Below are positions 1 to 10,308 of a stretch of DNA of 38,823 nt, one piece after another. A model generated the notes under the pieces. That model saw only the letters and a program-made list of their open reading frames with translations. It did not search any database and was not told the origin of the DNA. Made by a program: the position numbers and the translations under genes. Positions within the stretch are counted from its first letter, which is position 1. Each line of letters opens with the position of its first letter. Source of the DNA: Cristatella mucedo (lineage: Eukaryota; Bryozoa; Phylactolaemata; Cristatellidae); NCBI GenBank assembly GCA_009760855.2, contig WPIO01000254.1:146501-185323 (forward strand), in the 5' to 3' direction.

Positions 1-523
1 AGCGAAACGGCTTACATTTGAACTCATTCATTTCTGAACGAAGCGTGTCAGCCGGTTGCCTTAATTGTTGGATGATCGCACCAGGACTACGAAAGCTTTC
101 AGTCCGCACTCCGAGACGCCGTGTCCGCGATCAGCTCTAGCCTGCGTTTGATAAGCCTTTCTCCCATGCCGTGGGCTCGTACAGGCCTATCTCCTGCCAG
201 CAGTGACTGTAGCCATCCGTGAACAGTTGCTAAATCTGTCAGAATCTTTACGTGCCGTAATGACCAAGCAATTGCCAGATTGAGGCCCTTAATGACAGCC
301 TCCTGCTCAAAAAGATTGACGTGGGCTACGTCGTCAGCTTTTTGCAGCCAAGAGGCATCATCGACGATTCTTCCTCCTATATCCAGGCATGTGCCGATAG
401 CAAAGCCGCATCACACCAGAGGATGCCATTAACCATTTCCGGGACATTCCAAATGCCTGAAAAACTGGATCGTCGTCATGTAATCGCGGCATCATTTCAC
501 TCGCCACGGCCGTGACGTGTTAA
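1..523 (-). pseudogene. Pol RNase H domain remnant
   Basis: This is the part of the LTR-element polyprotein that would degrade the RNA strand of the RNA/DNA hybrid during reverse transcription. On the minus strand around 360 to 60 the frame reads a stretch beginning IVDDASWL, then HVNLFEQEAV and NLAIAW, then ILTDLATVHGWL. The Asp of the first block, the Glu of the second and the TD of the third sit where the RNase H catalytic acids are expected in Ty3-like elements; the usual Ser after TD is Leu here. The frame differs from that of the upstream RT, so a frameshift lies near 520. Stops follow below position about 130. The first 60 bases give only a weak match to the end of the domain. Confidence 0.7.
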
Positions 524-1333
524 CTAACGACTGAATCCCGCCCGACATCGCCAGCAGCTCGGCATAAGTAACTTCAGGCAAGGTAAAGCCAAGCCTGCAA
601 TTGTGAAATGCCCGATCAGCTGTCGACACCACGAAAACAGCTGGCGTCGCGACGGGGCACTGGGCAATGCAATCACCACGTTACCGCTGTGCCAACGAAG
701 CTCATCACCTTCCTTTAGCCTGCATACGCAAAGGCCAAGGACCCTTCCACCAGCGTGGCTTTCCGGCGGCTTAGCCTGCAAACCAAATGTTCGTAACAAG
801 TCGATTACCTCACCATTCGAGACGACAGTGTTATTGACATAGACATCATCAACAAACGGATCGGCACCAATACGAACTCGCTTATTCATGGACAGGACCT
901 TTGTTAGAATCGCGGTCATTATTTTCGGGGCGACATTAGGTCCGAAACCTAGTCGTGTGAAGCAGTAATGACGGCCTTTGTACTCCCTGACCTGATATTG
1001 CCAGAGAGCTGGATCAACATGCACCTGCAAGTATGCTTTTTGCAGGTCAATTATGCTTACGTTCTCGCCCAGCCGTCACCAGGCTTCGAGCGTAGTGCTA
1101 CACGCATCGCCTCCAGCCGTGCGACACCAGATAAACTGATTAATTTCTTGGTAGTCCATCACCGGCCCCACTTTGCCCTTTCTTGCCTGTACGACGGCCA
1201 TTAGAGGGATCAGGCCACCACAATGGCCAGCGATAGGCTGCAACCAGCCTTCCTTGATCGACTCTTCTATCTCCTTTTGGTAATCGGCATGAATTTCCTC
1301 TTCTACATGGTATGAAGCGATATGGTTCGTCAA
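524..1333 (-). pseudogene. Pol reverse transcriptase domain remnant
   Basis: The RT of the LTR element copies its RNA into DNA. On the minus strand the frame opening at 1333 shows EGWLQP and PVMDYQEINQF (fingers), a stop near 1076, then in the same frame IIDLQKAYLQV (motif A, Asp present), RLGFGPNVAP (motif B) and FVDDVYV (motif C, with both catalytic Asp codons at 845-850). The thumb region reads GGRVLGLCV. All key acids are kept, so loss of function comes from stops rather than active-site change. The block between the fingers and motif A matches a Ty3-like subgroup in which the usual HTG-type motif is altered to RTAGGDAC. Overlapping plus-strand open frames in this interval are shadows. 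Confidence 0.85.
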
Positions 1334-1516
1334 TTGGGGGACGACACAGCGATTCGTCCACTCCCACTTGACTTACCACCGCCCCTGACAGAATACTGCT
1401 TTGAAGTTCTTGTCTTCAATCAGTACGTCAGCGGCCGACGATGCTATAGCCCGTTTGACACTAGGAGACGCTACTACTGCTGCCTCGGAATGGTGTGCTG
1501 GCTCTGGAATATCCTA

Positions 1517-1815
1517 TTGGCACATGAACTCAACATGACCAGCAGAAAGACCGATAATCATACCGCCTAGGAGTTCAATGGCGTCCATACCGAGTAGTAA
1601 CCCGAAACCAGGAAGGACATCTTACATAAGAGAGTCCAGCACTATGGTTCGTTCGCCGAGGGCTACTGTAGCCACGCACGTGGACTTTCAGACTGCCGTG
1701 GCTCTATTCATCATCACGACCTTGCACGCTCGCCAATCCCTCGCAGGGTCTGCAAGCGTCGCCGAAATGATGGACCTAGAGCATCCAGTATCTACGAGCT
1801 CAGACGCCTTGGAGT
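1517..1815 (-). pseudogene. Pol aspartic protease (retropepsin) remnant
   Basis: This domain would cut the Gag-Pol polyprotein. On the minus strand the frame reads LVDTGCSRSII, whose Asp-Thr-Gly active-site triad is at 1784-1792, and further on GLLLGMDAIELLGG, the usual C-terminal glycine-rich flap partner of retropepsins. The two landmarks are about 85 codons apart, normal for a roughly 100-residue retroviral-type protease. Two stops lie between them: a TGA near 1698 and a TAA near 1627. The frame is the same as that of the RT frame at 1333, so protease and RT were one polyprotein. The plus-strand open frame at 1578-1880 is a shadow. Confidence 0.8.
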
Positions 1816-1935
1816 ATTTTATGAGGACTCGTACAGAGGGCAGTCGCGCCATAATGGAGGGGAAAGCACCGGCGCAGTAATGCCTGCTCTCACCTACTCG
1901 TTTTTTGGCCAGTTTGGTACGACGGCCCGATCCGA

Positions 1936-2055
1936 GCAGTTAGCAGCGAGATGTCGAATGCTCCCACAGACTTAACAGTGTCTCCTACGACCACGGCGCG
2001 CTGCTTTAGAAGAACATTCAAGGTTTAAGTGCCCGATAGCCTTGCACAAGTAACA
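1936..2055 (-). pseudogene. Gag nucleocapsid: two CCHC zinc knuckles
   Basis: Two zinc knuckles of the form C-x2-C-x4-H-x4-C lie in one minus-strand frame. The first (2014-2055) reads CYLCKAIGHLNLEC and is intact. The second (1936-1977) has Cys, Cys, His and Cys in place with GSIR and LAAN between them, but one codon between the first two cysteines is TAA (1972-1974). The knuckles bind element RNA for packaging. They lie between the Gag helical region and the protease, as expected. Their frame differs from both neighbours, implying indels on each side. Confidence 0.85.
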
Positions 2056-2087
2056 CACACATCTCTGTTAGTCAGTGCCTAGTTTAG

Positions 2088-2936
2088 TCATCCCGAACGA
2101 GAAGCATATGCAAAGCAACTTTCCACAGCCTTCAGAATGCTGATGCCCGCTTTCACTATGACGTGAGCCTTCTCGACAAGAACATCCACAGGCATTTCCG
2201 CTAGGTTGCACGAGGCTTGGAGGTGCCTCTTTGCGGCCTCCAGCAGCACAGCGGCTAAGGCGCAGTTGACAAAATGACCGGACGCCAGCCTAACCAACCA
2301 ATTCAAGTAAGCCCAAAAGCCATCCACATGTTCACCTTCAGCAAGGCGACGCTAGGTGAATTCCTCGTAGGCATCGAAGCGATTCGGCGAGAATGCTGCC
2401 AGAAGTGGTTGTCTTACCGTGGCGTAGTCTTCCTTAGCCGCCTCGGGGACGCCAGCGTGTACGGAGTATGCCATACGTGTAAGGAATAGCGACAGGAAAT
2501 TTTGCAAGACATCAAGTCCTCTCATCTTGGCTAATCTTTCAAACCAATTAGCCTTTCAGCGAAGTCTCCGCTGCTGTAGAATTGCGAAATTTTTGCTTCC
2601 GTCAGTTGTGCTTTCAGGCTCATCTTTATACAGACCATACAGTAACTCCCGCCGAGAAATAGCTTTCAGTTTGGTCGCACAGCAGAGAGCCAGCCGAGGC
2701 CCAATACCTGCAGTATATTCCCAACGCACGGAGCCCAAGAGCGCACGGCTCCCCTTGGCCCATACTCTCGCACGACTGTCCCAGTCCCCTGGTAGACATA
2801 AATGATTCATTGACCACAACTGTGCACCGGCGGACCCTGATGGCGAATCCACCATCCGGTTACCTGCCAGTGTCCATGCCGCATCACAGGCAGACCACAA
2901 CAGTGCAACTACCCCTCTCGGTGGTAGTTCTAACAT
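2088..2936 (-). pseudogene. Gag (retrotransposon capsid-like) remnant
   Basis: One minus-strand frame runs from 2936 to 2088, broken only by TGA at 2556-2558 and TAG at 2352-2354. From about 2555 downward it reads NWFERLAKMRG, then FLTRMAYSVHAGVPEAAKED, LLAAFSPNRFDAYEEF, GFWAYLNWLVRLA and HLQASCNLAEMPVDVLVEKA. This is the helical pattern of the retrotransposon Gag capsid family, which forms the particle around element RNA. The first 125 codons (2936-2560) contain no recognised motif and may be leader or LTR sequence open by chance. Zinc knuckles follow directly downstream, supporting the Gag call. Plus-strand open frames at 2274-2805 are shadows. Confidence 0.75.
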
Positions 2937-3099
2937 CTCACCAGTGCCTTATCAGACGAGCCTGCATACATACATACCTAGGAACTACTCAAAGGTTTGC
3001 GTTACGACCAAAAATTTGCTTTCGCAACGATTATTTCGAGCTTGGGAAGGCCAGAGAAAATTTGTGGCCCTTGTTTAGGGTGTGTCTTAATACGAATGT

Positions 3100-3450
3100 G
3101 CTTATGCTTACTGCCATCCAGAGTTATGTTGCTGAGCTTCTCTATTGTAAATGTCGCATAGCCCAAATTACAAAACTTCTCTATGACATGCACCGGCGGC
3201 CCATCAAGTTGCAATTTAAATCGATGTTCTTCATTTACTATAAGCTATCTCCAGTTTTCGGTGTCGACTGTCTATCTCGTATAGTAGCTCCTCTAACAGA
3301 GCTCATGGCCGTCAGCTGACCTAATACCCGTAACTAACCACGCCTTAAATTCGAATGCACCTATAGACTCAAGCACCCTACCATCTGATATTACAATATA
3401 CAATGACGTGGCGATATTTAAAGCGAAACTAAAATCAGTCAATTCCTTAG
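3100..3450 (+). pseudogene. LINE reverse transcriptase C-terminal fragment
   Basis: The plus strand reads QITKLLYDMHRRPIKLQFKS followed by SPVFGVDCLSRIVAPLTE, which corresponds to the conserved LHWLPVKxRIxFKxxxxxYKxL...YLS block after the thumb of CR1/L2-like LINE RTs. A frame change near 3320 is followed by TLPSDITIYNDVAIFKAKLK, the usual end of such ORFs (WNSLP..., then TFKSKLK). The sequence differs from families A and B, so it is a third lineage. Only about 120 codons remain and neither end of the element is visible. Confidence 0.65.
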
Positions 3451-3479
3451 TGCACGGTTCGCATATAATTAAGTCGTCC

Positions 3480-3890
3480 TTAAAATGACTGCATTTTGAA
3501 ACTGTGCATGCTAGGGTCATGAATATCATTCACTTGATATGCTTCTTTCAGCCAACGTAAAGTACGTAGTAATGTATGCAGTTCTCTTATGGCCGACGAG
3601 TACCTAATCATTATACTTAGTATTACAACTGTCATATTATGTGGCTGCAGTCTGTATTTCGCACGTGATATTACAGCTCGTTGATGATAGCCACATCGCT
3701 TTACATAACAGGCAGTAGTACAGAACAAAGTAAAGTACAAAGTTAGAAAGCAATCAATGTCAGGCAACGATCGAAGAGTTTGAAATTTATGGCAGAGTTG
3801 GTGATTAGAATAGAGCACATCTTATACCGTTCGGTTGGCAAAACTTACGACAAACGGTTATACAAACAGGTCAACAAGTAAAATCTTGTT
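3480..3890. other. No gene recognised
   Basis: AT-rich sequence between LINE fragments. Open frames on the minus strand here show no motif, codon pattern or homology that I recognise. Confidence 0.5.
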
Positions 3891-3894
3891 TACG

Positions 3895-4124
3895 ATAATA
3901 ACAATAATGCACTTGATAAAATGCCCTCAGAGAAATAAATCTCTCTCTAGGCGCTTTACATTTGCTGCAAAGGGAAGTGCAATTGAATGGTGATTAATGT
4001 TATGCTTCATAAGCAAACAAACTGAATAACATGGTTAGGGGTGACATGCACAGGGTCAGCATGCAACTGTGGTTGGTGGCAGCACGCACAGTGTCAGCAC
4101 GTATAAACACGTGAAGGACGAATG
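3895..4124 (-). mobile_element. LINE family A, 3' end only (5'-truncated copy)
   Basis: On the minus strand this carries the family A 3' untranslated region: a GCATGCTGACC-like block, the AACCATGTTATTC block, then the terminal hairpin at about 3916-3958 (arms AAAGCGCC-like and GGGC-TTT-like) and a short ATT-rich tail at 3895-3910. It stops at the same sequence as the matching point in the next copy (GAAGGACRAAT on the plus strand), just before the ORF2 stop region. It is a very short, 5'-truncated insertion lying directly against the next copy. Confidence 0.8.
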
Positions 4125-5272
4125 ATAATAATATTAATAATAATAATTCACTTGATAAAGCCCCCTCAGAGAAATTAATCTCTCTCTAGGCGCTTTACAT
4201 TTGCTGTATAGTGAAATGCAATTGAATGGTAAGTAAAATCATGCTTGGAAAACAAACGAAATTAATAATATGGTTAGGGGTGACATGCACAGGGTCAGCA
4301 TGCAAATGTGGTTAGTGGCAGCATGCACAGTTTCAGCACGCATTAGCACATGAAGGACAAATCACAGGGACCCACAAAATGCTGTCCTAAATAGGTGTGT
4401 TTTTAGGCTCCTTTTAAATGTGGTCAGGTCAAGGGATGTTCTGACGCAGGTCGGGAGAGAGTTCCAGGCTTTGGGAGCATATGAACTAAATGCACTGTCT
4501 CCAAAGGATTTAGGGTCTGTATGAGGTATTTCTAGACTGTCGGATTCCGAAAAGCTGGTGTTACGATGCTCGGCTTGATGGGCTAGTCTATCTGACAGAT
4601 AGGCTGGAGCCATAGAATGAAGAGACCTAAAAGTGAGCGACAAAACCTTGAAGTCAATCCGTTGCTTGACTGGTAGCCAGTGCAGGTCGGCGAGAAGTGG
4701 AGTAATGTAGCAACTGCGACGCTCACGACAGACAAGCCTAGCTGCAGAGTTTTGCACGAGCTGCAATCGCCTGATCGCACATGCTGGTAGGCCAGTAAGC
4801 AGTGAGTTGCCGAAGTCGAGACGGGATGTCACGAATGCATAGACCAAATTAGATGTGGTATCTTTATCTAAAGAACCCCTAATTTTATCAATGTTATGAA
4901 GCTGAAATAGGCGGACATAACTGTGGAGCTGTTGTGGTCGTCTAACGAGAGGTCGCTTTGGAATATGACACCTAGATTTCGAGCTGATTCAACTGGAAAT
5001 ATTCTGGCAGAGCCAATTTTGAGAGTCAGTCTTTCCAATCATTGGATGACACTAGGTTTGAAAGGTACAACTGAGTTTCATCCGCTTGGAATTGAAAGAC
5101 TAGATTGTGCTTGGCAATCATATCAGCAAGAGGGAGAGTACAAACCGTGAAAAGAACCGGACCTTGCACTGAGCATTGACGTACTCCATATTTCAGAGGT
5201 ACTTCAGATGATCTTTGTCCATTCACGTCAATACTGTGGAGTCTCCCACTGAGAGTAGGATCCCCACGAATC
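4125..5272 (-). mobile_element. LINE family A copy with RT fragments (L2/CR1-like)
   Basis: The best-preserved family A ORF2 end: minus-strand frame 4847-4362 gives 161 codons reading TSRLDFGNSLLTGLPACAIR, VQNSAARLVCRERR, LADLHWLPVKQRIDFKVLSL, AYLSD, YAPKAWNSLPTCVRTS, TTFKRSLKTHLFRTAF and a stop after SGSL-type residues. That is the RT thumb and C-terminus of L2/CR1-like LINEs. Above 4860, after a deletion, the frame 5274-5026 gives part of the palm (GRLHSIDVNGQR, PLKYGV, GPVLF) and the catalytic region reads QADETQLYL instead of Y-A-D-D. The 3' end at 4141-4200 has the hairpin and an ATT/AAT tail. Plus-strand ORFs here are shadows. Confidence 0.85.
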
Positions 5273-6890
5273 ACGAGGACCCACTAAATGGTGTGTCCTA
5301 AACAGGTGTGTTTTCAAGTTCTTTTTAAATATGGTCAGGTCAGGGGATGGTGTGATGCAAGTCGCGAGGGAGTTCCAGGCTTTGGGAGCGTACTAAAACT
5401 AAATGCACTATTTCCAGAGGATTTCAGGTTTGTACGAGGTATTTGTAGACTGTTGGATTCCGGAAAGGGTGTGGTACGGTTCTTGGCCTAGTGGGGGAAT
5501 AGATCTGAGACATATGCTGGAGCCAAAGAATAAAGGGACCTACAAGTGAGCGACAAACCCTTGTAGTCAATACGTTGCTTGACTGATATCCAGTGCAGGT
5601 CGGCGAGAAATAGCAAAATGTGGCAACTACGACGCTCACGATAGAAAAGCTCAGCTGTAGAGTTTGGCACCAGCTGCAATCGCCTGATCGCACATGCCAG
5701 TTGGCCAGTTAGGATTGAGTTGCCGAAGTCGAGACGGGATGTCATGAATGCACGAAATAACTTGGACATTATATCCTTAACTAAACGAGGCTGAATTTTA
5801 GCAAAGTTATGTAGCTGAAAGTAGGCAGACTTGACTGGAACTGGTGAGGTCGTCTGACGAAAGGTCACTTTGCACAGTAACACCTAGGTTTTGTGCCCAT
5901 TTAACAGGAGATATGCTGGCAGAACCAATTTGAGCTTTAGCTTTTCCAATATCATATTCACACATGGTTTGGCCATAACTAGTAAGTTAGTTTTACTATC
6001 ACTCAATTTAAAAAAGTCTGCTGCCATTCGTGTGCAGATGTCATAAACACGAGAACCAAGGGAATTGAGTGAATTTGACATGCTGTAGAGCTGCGAAGGA
6101 TGAGAGCAAAGGTATAACTGAGCTTCATCCGCGTACAAGTGAAACCCTATATTGTGCTTGGCAATCACATCAGTAAGAGGGAGAGTATAAACCATGAAAA
6201 GAACCGGACCTAGCACGGAGTCCTGAGGTACCCCATATTTCAGAGGTACTTCAGATGGTCTTTGTCCATTTACGTCAATACTCTGGAGTCTCCCACTGAG
6301 ATACGATCTGAACCATTGCAGAGCAGTGTTAGTGATGTCCATGCGAGATTGGAGGCGCTCTAAAGGAACTTTGTGATCGATTGTATCAACGGTTGCCGAA
6401 TAATCGAGCAAAACAAGCAGAGATACTTTACCCATGTCTGCAGTCCTTATTAGGTCGTTGCATACCCTAAGGAATGCTGACTCTGATTAGCTCAAAAGCC
6501 AGACTGGAACTTACTAGCAAGCTATGAAGTTTCGATATATGAGATCAGTTGGTCCGCCAAGACCCCTTCCAGTGTCTTTGATAGGAATGGCTGACGAGAG
6601 ACTGGGCGTTAGTCGATTAGGATCTCTTGTTTTAGTGTCGCTTTCTTGAGAAGTGGCCTGACTACAGCTTTTGGAAAGGTGCTGGGACATGACCTGGGGA
6701 TAAGAACATATTAATGATGTTAGTTATGTATGGCAGCAGCAGATCGATGCAACGTAGGAGCAGGATAGTGGGAATAGGATCCAAGGGACTTTTCTTCTTT
6801 GATTGGATTGCGAACTTCAGGAATAGATCACTAGTGATCAGCCTAAATGTTGACATTGAGTGTAGATAAAGAGTGTAGATCACTAGATCG
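5273..6890 (-). mobile_element. LINE family A copy lacking its 3' UTR
   Basis: Minus strand from 6883: SPLDPIPTILLLRCIDLLLP and ITNIINMFLSPGHVPAPF (RT N-terminal region), then a VVRPLLKK block near 6640. From 6435: LLVLLDYSATVDTIDH (motif A, Asp kept), ALQWFRSYLSGRLQS, GVPQDSVLGPVLF (motif B) and LYADEAQLYL (motif C at about 6119-6135, second Asp changed to Glu). From 5883 comes the C-terminal region, ending against the previous copy at about 5273 without any 3' UTR or hairpin. Frames are broken in several places. The junction with the 4125-5272 copy falls at a shared AATCAC-GGACCCAC sequence. Confidence 0.85.
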
Positions 6891-6922
6891 CTAGTGACCT
6901 GCTAAAATGTAGACATTGTTCG

Positions 6923-6924
<2 letters not shown>

Positions 6925-6976
<52 letters not shown>

Positions 6977-7045
6977 GTTTCACTCTTTCTCTCCCTCTCT
7001 CTCTTTCAATCTCTCTTTCTCTCTCTTCCCTTTCTTTCTTGTCTT
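6925..7045 (+). repeat. CT microsatellite
   Basis: Near-perfect (CT)n from 6925 to about 6975, continuing as an impure pyrimidine tract of CTTT/CCCT variants to about 7045. It separates the family A LINE block from the first SINE. Confidence 0.95.
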
Positions 7046-7082
7046 CTCTCTCGTTCCCGTCTTCTTTTTTTTTTACTTATGG

Positions 7083-7217
7083 GTAGTGATGGCCCACAAG
7101 GAAAGATGGTAACTGTTCACGATCTTGGTCCCGAGTTCGTGAGTTCGAATTCTTCGTTTGGTGATCTGGCATTGCAGCTGCAAGTGACGGTCATAGCCAT
7201 TAATGCTCTTGTGCCGC
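7083..7217 (+). mobile_element. tRNA-derived SINE, family 1, copy 1
   Basis: The tRNA-like head (TGGCCCACAAGG..., weak A box) is followed by TTCACGATCTTGG and a B box GAGTTCGAATTC at about 7140-7151. The body ends with CATAGCCATTAATGCTC and GCCGCTATACAAAA. Three other copies in the window share head, B-box region and tail. SINEs are transcribed by RNA polymerase III from these internal boxes and moved by a partner LINE. Confidence 0.75.
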
Positions 7218-7219
7218 TA

Positions 7220-8160
7220 TACAAAATAGGCTTTTAAACCAGCTAGGTCATTTACTCCATCTACAAATTCTCCCTGGCGATTTAAAAGCACGTCCTAACA
7301 GCAGTCTGCTAAATGCACAACTGCTTCATACACAGGTTTGGGGCTGCAATTATTTGCCATTTGTATTACTCGTTGTTCCTAGTTTTGTTGTAAAACTGGC
7401 TTTCAACAATGAAAAAAATGCTGTTTATCACTCTTCACAAGTTCGATCGGGTTACAGCTTGGTGTGTATGGCCGTGAAACTGAAGCTTTCCTGTTGCTAA
7501 CACAGTGGCCGGTGCCAAAACAGCCGGCTTTGAGGTAACCGTCGCGTTTCAATGTTAAGTGCAGCAGGGCTCGGCCTAATGCTAAAGGCTTCCTTAAAGA
7601 GATGGGTTTTTGCAGTCGAAGCTTTCGTAGATGATAAATATTAAGCAGCCATCCACTCGGCGTGTGTTTCCCCGCAGAGAGTGTTTACCCTTTAGCGGAC
7701 AATAGTGGTCGACGTGGCATTAACTGTCGCCACCACTAAATGAGAACAGTGTAATTGTGAAGGCCGTACTTCTAGGGACGTTGATATTGGTTAGGCAGAC
7801 AGGAGTGCTAGCCTGCTTGAAGCATAGTACACGACTTTAGGTATGTCACACCTCCCGTATCAATAATCTTGCTGTCACGACGGAAACTTCTTCTTGCTGT
7901 CTGGGAAGACAGCAAGTGAACTGGCAAACAAAGACAGGAACGAGTCTCTAACGAGTATGTATTCGTCAGCAACCAGCTGAGGCCTGGACACTGCTTTTAC
8001 GAGTGCCATAGAGTATTGATGTTTTCCAGGGAACGGCAACAGTGTCTTTCAACTTCTTTCAGAGGCAATACAGGTAGCCAGGCTATGTTGCTGATAGCTT
8101 CCAGAAGTCTCGCCTTGCAAACTTGTTGGTCCTTAGCTCAAATATTAGCTGATTAAACAG
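7220..8160. other. No gene recognised; contains a perfect hairpin
   Basis: No open frame with a recognisable product. A perfect inverted repeat lies at 7893-7902 and 7907-7916 (CTTGCTGTCT, 4-base loop, AGACAGCAAG). Two repeats of CTTGCTGTC lie within 30 bases of each other. I see no transposase or terminal repeats that would place the hairpin in a known element. Confidence 0.5.
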
Positions 8161-8162
8161 CC

Positions 8163-8313
8163 TGTTTATGTATAGCGACAGAAGAGCCTTTACGGCTCTC
8201 ATCAGCGCTTGCAGTGGTGATAAATAATCGCCCACCAAAGGAATCGAACCCACGACCTCGGGACCAGGGTCGTGAAAGCAACCATCTTACCTAGTGTAGC
8301 TCAAGTGGTTGGC
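8163..8313 (-). mobile_element. tRNA-derived SINE, family 1, copy 2
   Basis: On the minus strand: AGCTACACTAGGTAAGATGG (degenerate A-box region), GCTTTCACGACCCTGGTCCC, B box GGGTTCGATTCC at 8240-8251, then CCACTGCAAGCGCTG, GAGCCGTAAAGGCTCTTC and TGTCGCTATACATAAA. It matches the other family 1 copies over the whole length and is one of the best conserved. Confidence 0.85.
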
Positions 8314-8314
8314 T

Positions 8315-10305
8315 TGTGAGTCGCTAGCACCACTTTTCTTCGGATTTATTGGCGAATTCACCGCTTGGCTATAACAATCATGATTCGGTTTGGGAGGTCC
8401 GTGGCTTGCACTGTATCGGATGTCTTTACCACCCGATTGGGAGTGCCGGTATCACTCCCGGCTCTGCTGTGACTCTTAGGTGGCCCATGGATGACTTTAA
8501 TAACTTTTAATTCCTTATCCTCATTGCATTCATGTGTCACGTGCCTTCTTTAAATAAAAGAAGCACGTTATGGCGATGGGCTTGACAAGTTGCATTGCCC
8601 TTCAGCTTTAGCTCAGTGATCACAATATCAAAACAGCGTATCCCAGCAGCGAACAAGACAGTGCAGACTGGCTTTCCTGGTTAAATCTGGGCAGACACAG
8701 CAAACTTTTGCCGATTGACCATACCTTAGTGGTAGCCCACGTGGGAATTGGTATGATGTGCAGTTGGGGCCCGGCTTCAGTATTTCACTGTGCACTGGAT
8801 GAGGCTGGTTAATAATACATTGCCACGGCAAGGCAGGGTCTCCCAGCTTGATATCCAAGGCAAGGGAAAGGCCTCTACGTGCTAGCATGTGCAAATGTTA
8901 GGTAAATGGATAACGCCGCTGGCCTTCCCAACGAACTATGCCGTGAGACATGTGAGGACGCAGCCAGAGGGTGAGTAAGAATATATGGGGACATAGGCCA
9001 ATTACAAGGATGCTAGCATGCCCTCGGGCCTCCTTGGACTGTTCTGAAGCAGATTGCAGTCGCTACTCGGTAATTGAGCCACCACTGTGCCGCTGGGTTT
9101 TCATTAGGAAAAGGGTATTCGTTAACAGCCGATCACTGGGCCAGCCTTTAAGACTGGCTTTATGATGCAGCTCTTTAGAGCTGCCACTGTCATCATTTAG
9201 TGCTTGGCTGCCGGAATGCTGCAATAGTAGAGCCACACAAACGAATGACTCCAAGAAAAAAAAATCAACCTTAAGTACCAAAAAACGAAAGCAATTTAAA
9301 AATTGCACAAGAAAGAAAACTTCGTTTGCGAAAATCTCTTATTTCATGCTAGTGCTGCAATTATCATCTTTTTTTCAGGCTTTTTGCTTGTTGCTTTACC
9401 TTTTAATACCTGAGTGGTTAACTATTCTGTACTTATTATGCTTACGCAAACTATTTCAGTGTGGTTCAACCACCGGCAGGGTCTGCTGGCTGCAAATTGT
9501 GGCACAAGCTATACGGTTTCTGCTCTAGATGGCGCCAATACCGGAGCTCAGGTTCACGATAATTCAATTTTTAATGGCACCGCTAGGAAACCCTCTTGGA
9601 GTTATGTTGAGGAAGGCATTGGTGAGCCATGATGGTACAGTAAGCAAGGCGATTTGCTGTTCACGAACTCGTTCGTAAGCAGATGAATTCATTTACAATA
9701 AATTCAGCCAGTTGACAGACGAGTCAGGAGATGCCGCTATCTGGTCGTTTCACTTAGCTTTAGCAACAGTTTAAGCAGGTAACAGCGATCTTTCAGACAC
9801 AAGAAAGGACGGAGCTATCCTTTTTGAAATTGAGGAATTTCGTAAAAATCGTGTCACCCAATCTTTTACGTATCCATATCTATCGGGTGCTGCTAAAAGT
9901 TATAATTCAGTTAAAATATTTTTATAGACAATTAAAAAAGTCTATATGCAAACGGCAGGGGTTCTGTGGGGTATCTAAGCGACAAATGAAATTGTTATAA
10001 GTAAAACGAGCGCATGTCTGAAACTAAAAATACAGGAAGTATAAAAGTAATTTTAAGAGACTGGTTGAGTCCACATCTTGCTCTTTGCATTCATTCTTAC
10101 ACGATTATCGCGAGCAGAGATCCTATTTCAAAACTTCAAAACAGAGTGAACAATTATTGCCTCTTATCATTATGGTAATTTATAAATTAAATTTAAACTT
10201 GTGGATCGCCAGCATCCACCCCATAATATGGCACAGCCTAATTTTAAGCTAGCAGGATCCCCTAGTCTGACGAAACAACCACCCGAGTCCTAGCCAATAC
10301 TAGAA
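8315..10305. other. No gene recognised
   Basis: Mixed-composition DNA without a recognisable gene. Several open frames (for example minus 8894-8628 and plus 9346-9632) have no motif I know and no splice-bounded coding look. 9820-10260 is AT-rich. A tRNA-like A-box sequence (TAGCTCAAGTGGTTGG) on the plus strand near 8294-8309 has no B box at the right distance. Confidence 0.5.
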
Positions 10306-10308
10306 TTT

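Larger units (their letters stand above)
1..2936 (-). mobile_element. Degraded Ty3-type LTR retrotransposon, truncated by the window edge
   Basis: Reading the minus strand from 2936 down to 1, one meets in order a Gag-like helical region, two CCHC zinc knuckles, a retropepsin with a DTG active site, a reverse transcriptase with an FVDD box and an RNase H. That order (protease, RT, RNase H, with no integrase between) is that of Ty3/gypsy-like LTR elements. The integrase and 3' LTR would lie to the left of position 1 and are not visible; no LTR was recognised near 2936 to 3100. The copy is dead: several stops and at least three frame changes. Protease and most of the RT still share a single frame, so decay is moderate. 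It could instead be an old endogenous retrovirus-like relative, but no envelope was seen. Confidence 0.85.

Noticed and set aside
603-1880. Several plus-strand open frames
   Set aside because: They lie antisense to the protease and RT domains of the LTR element and show no motif.
3895-4200. Direct repeats of about 230 bases considered as a CRISPR array or satellite
   Set aside because: Only two units, each matching a LINE 3' end with tail; no spacers and no cas genes.
8290-8330. tRNA-like A box on the plus strand
   Set aside because: No B box at the expected distance, and most of it overlaps the minus-strand SINE head.
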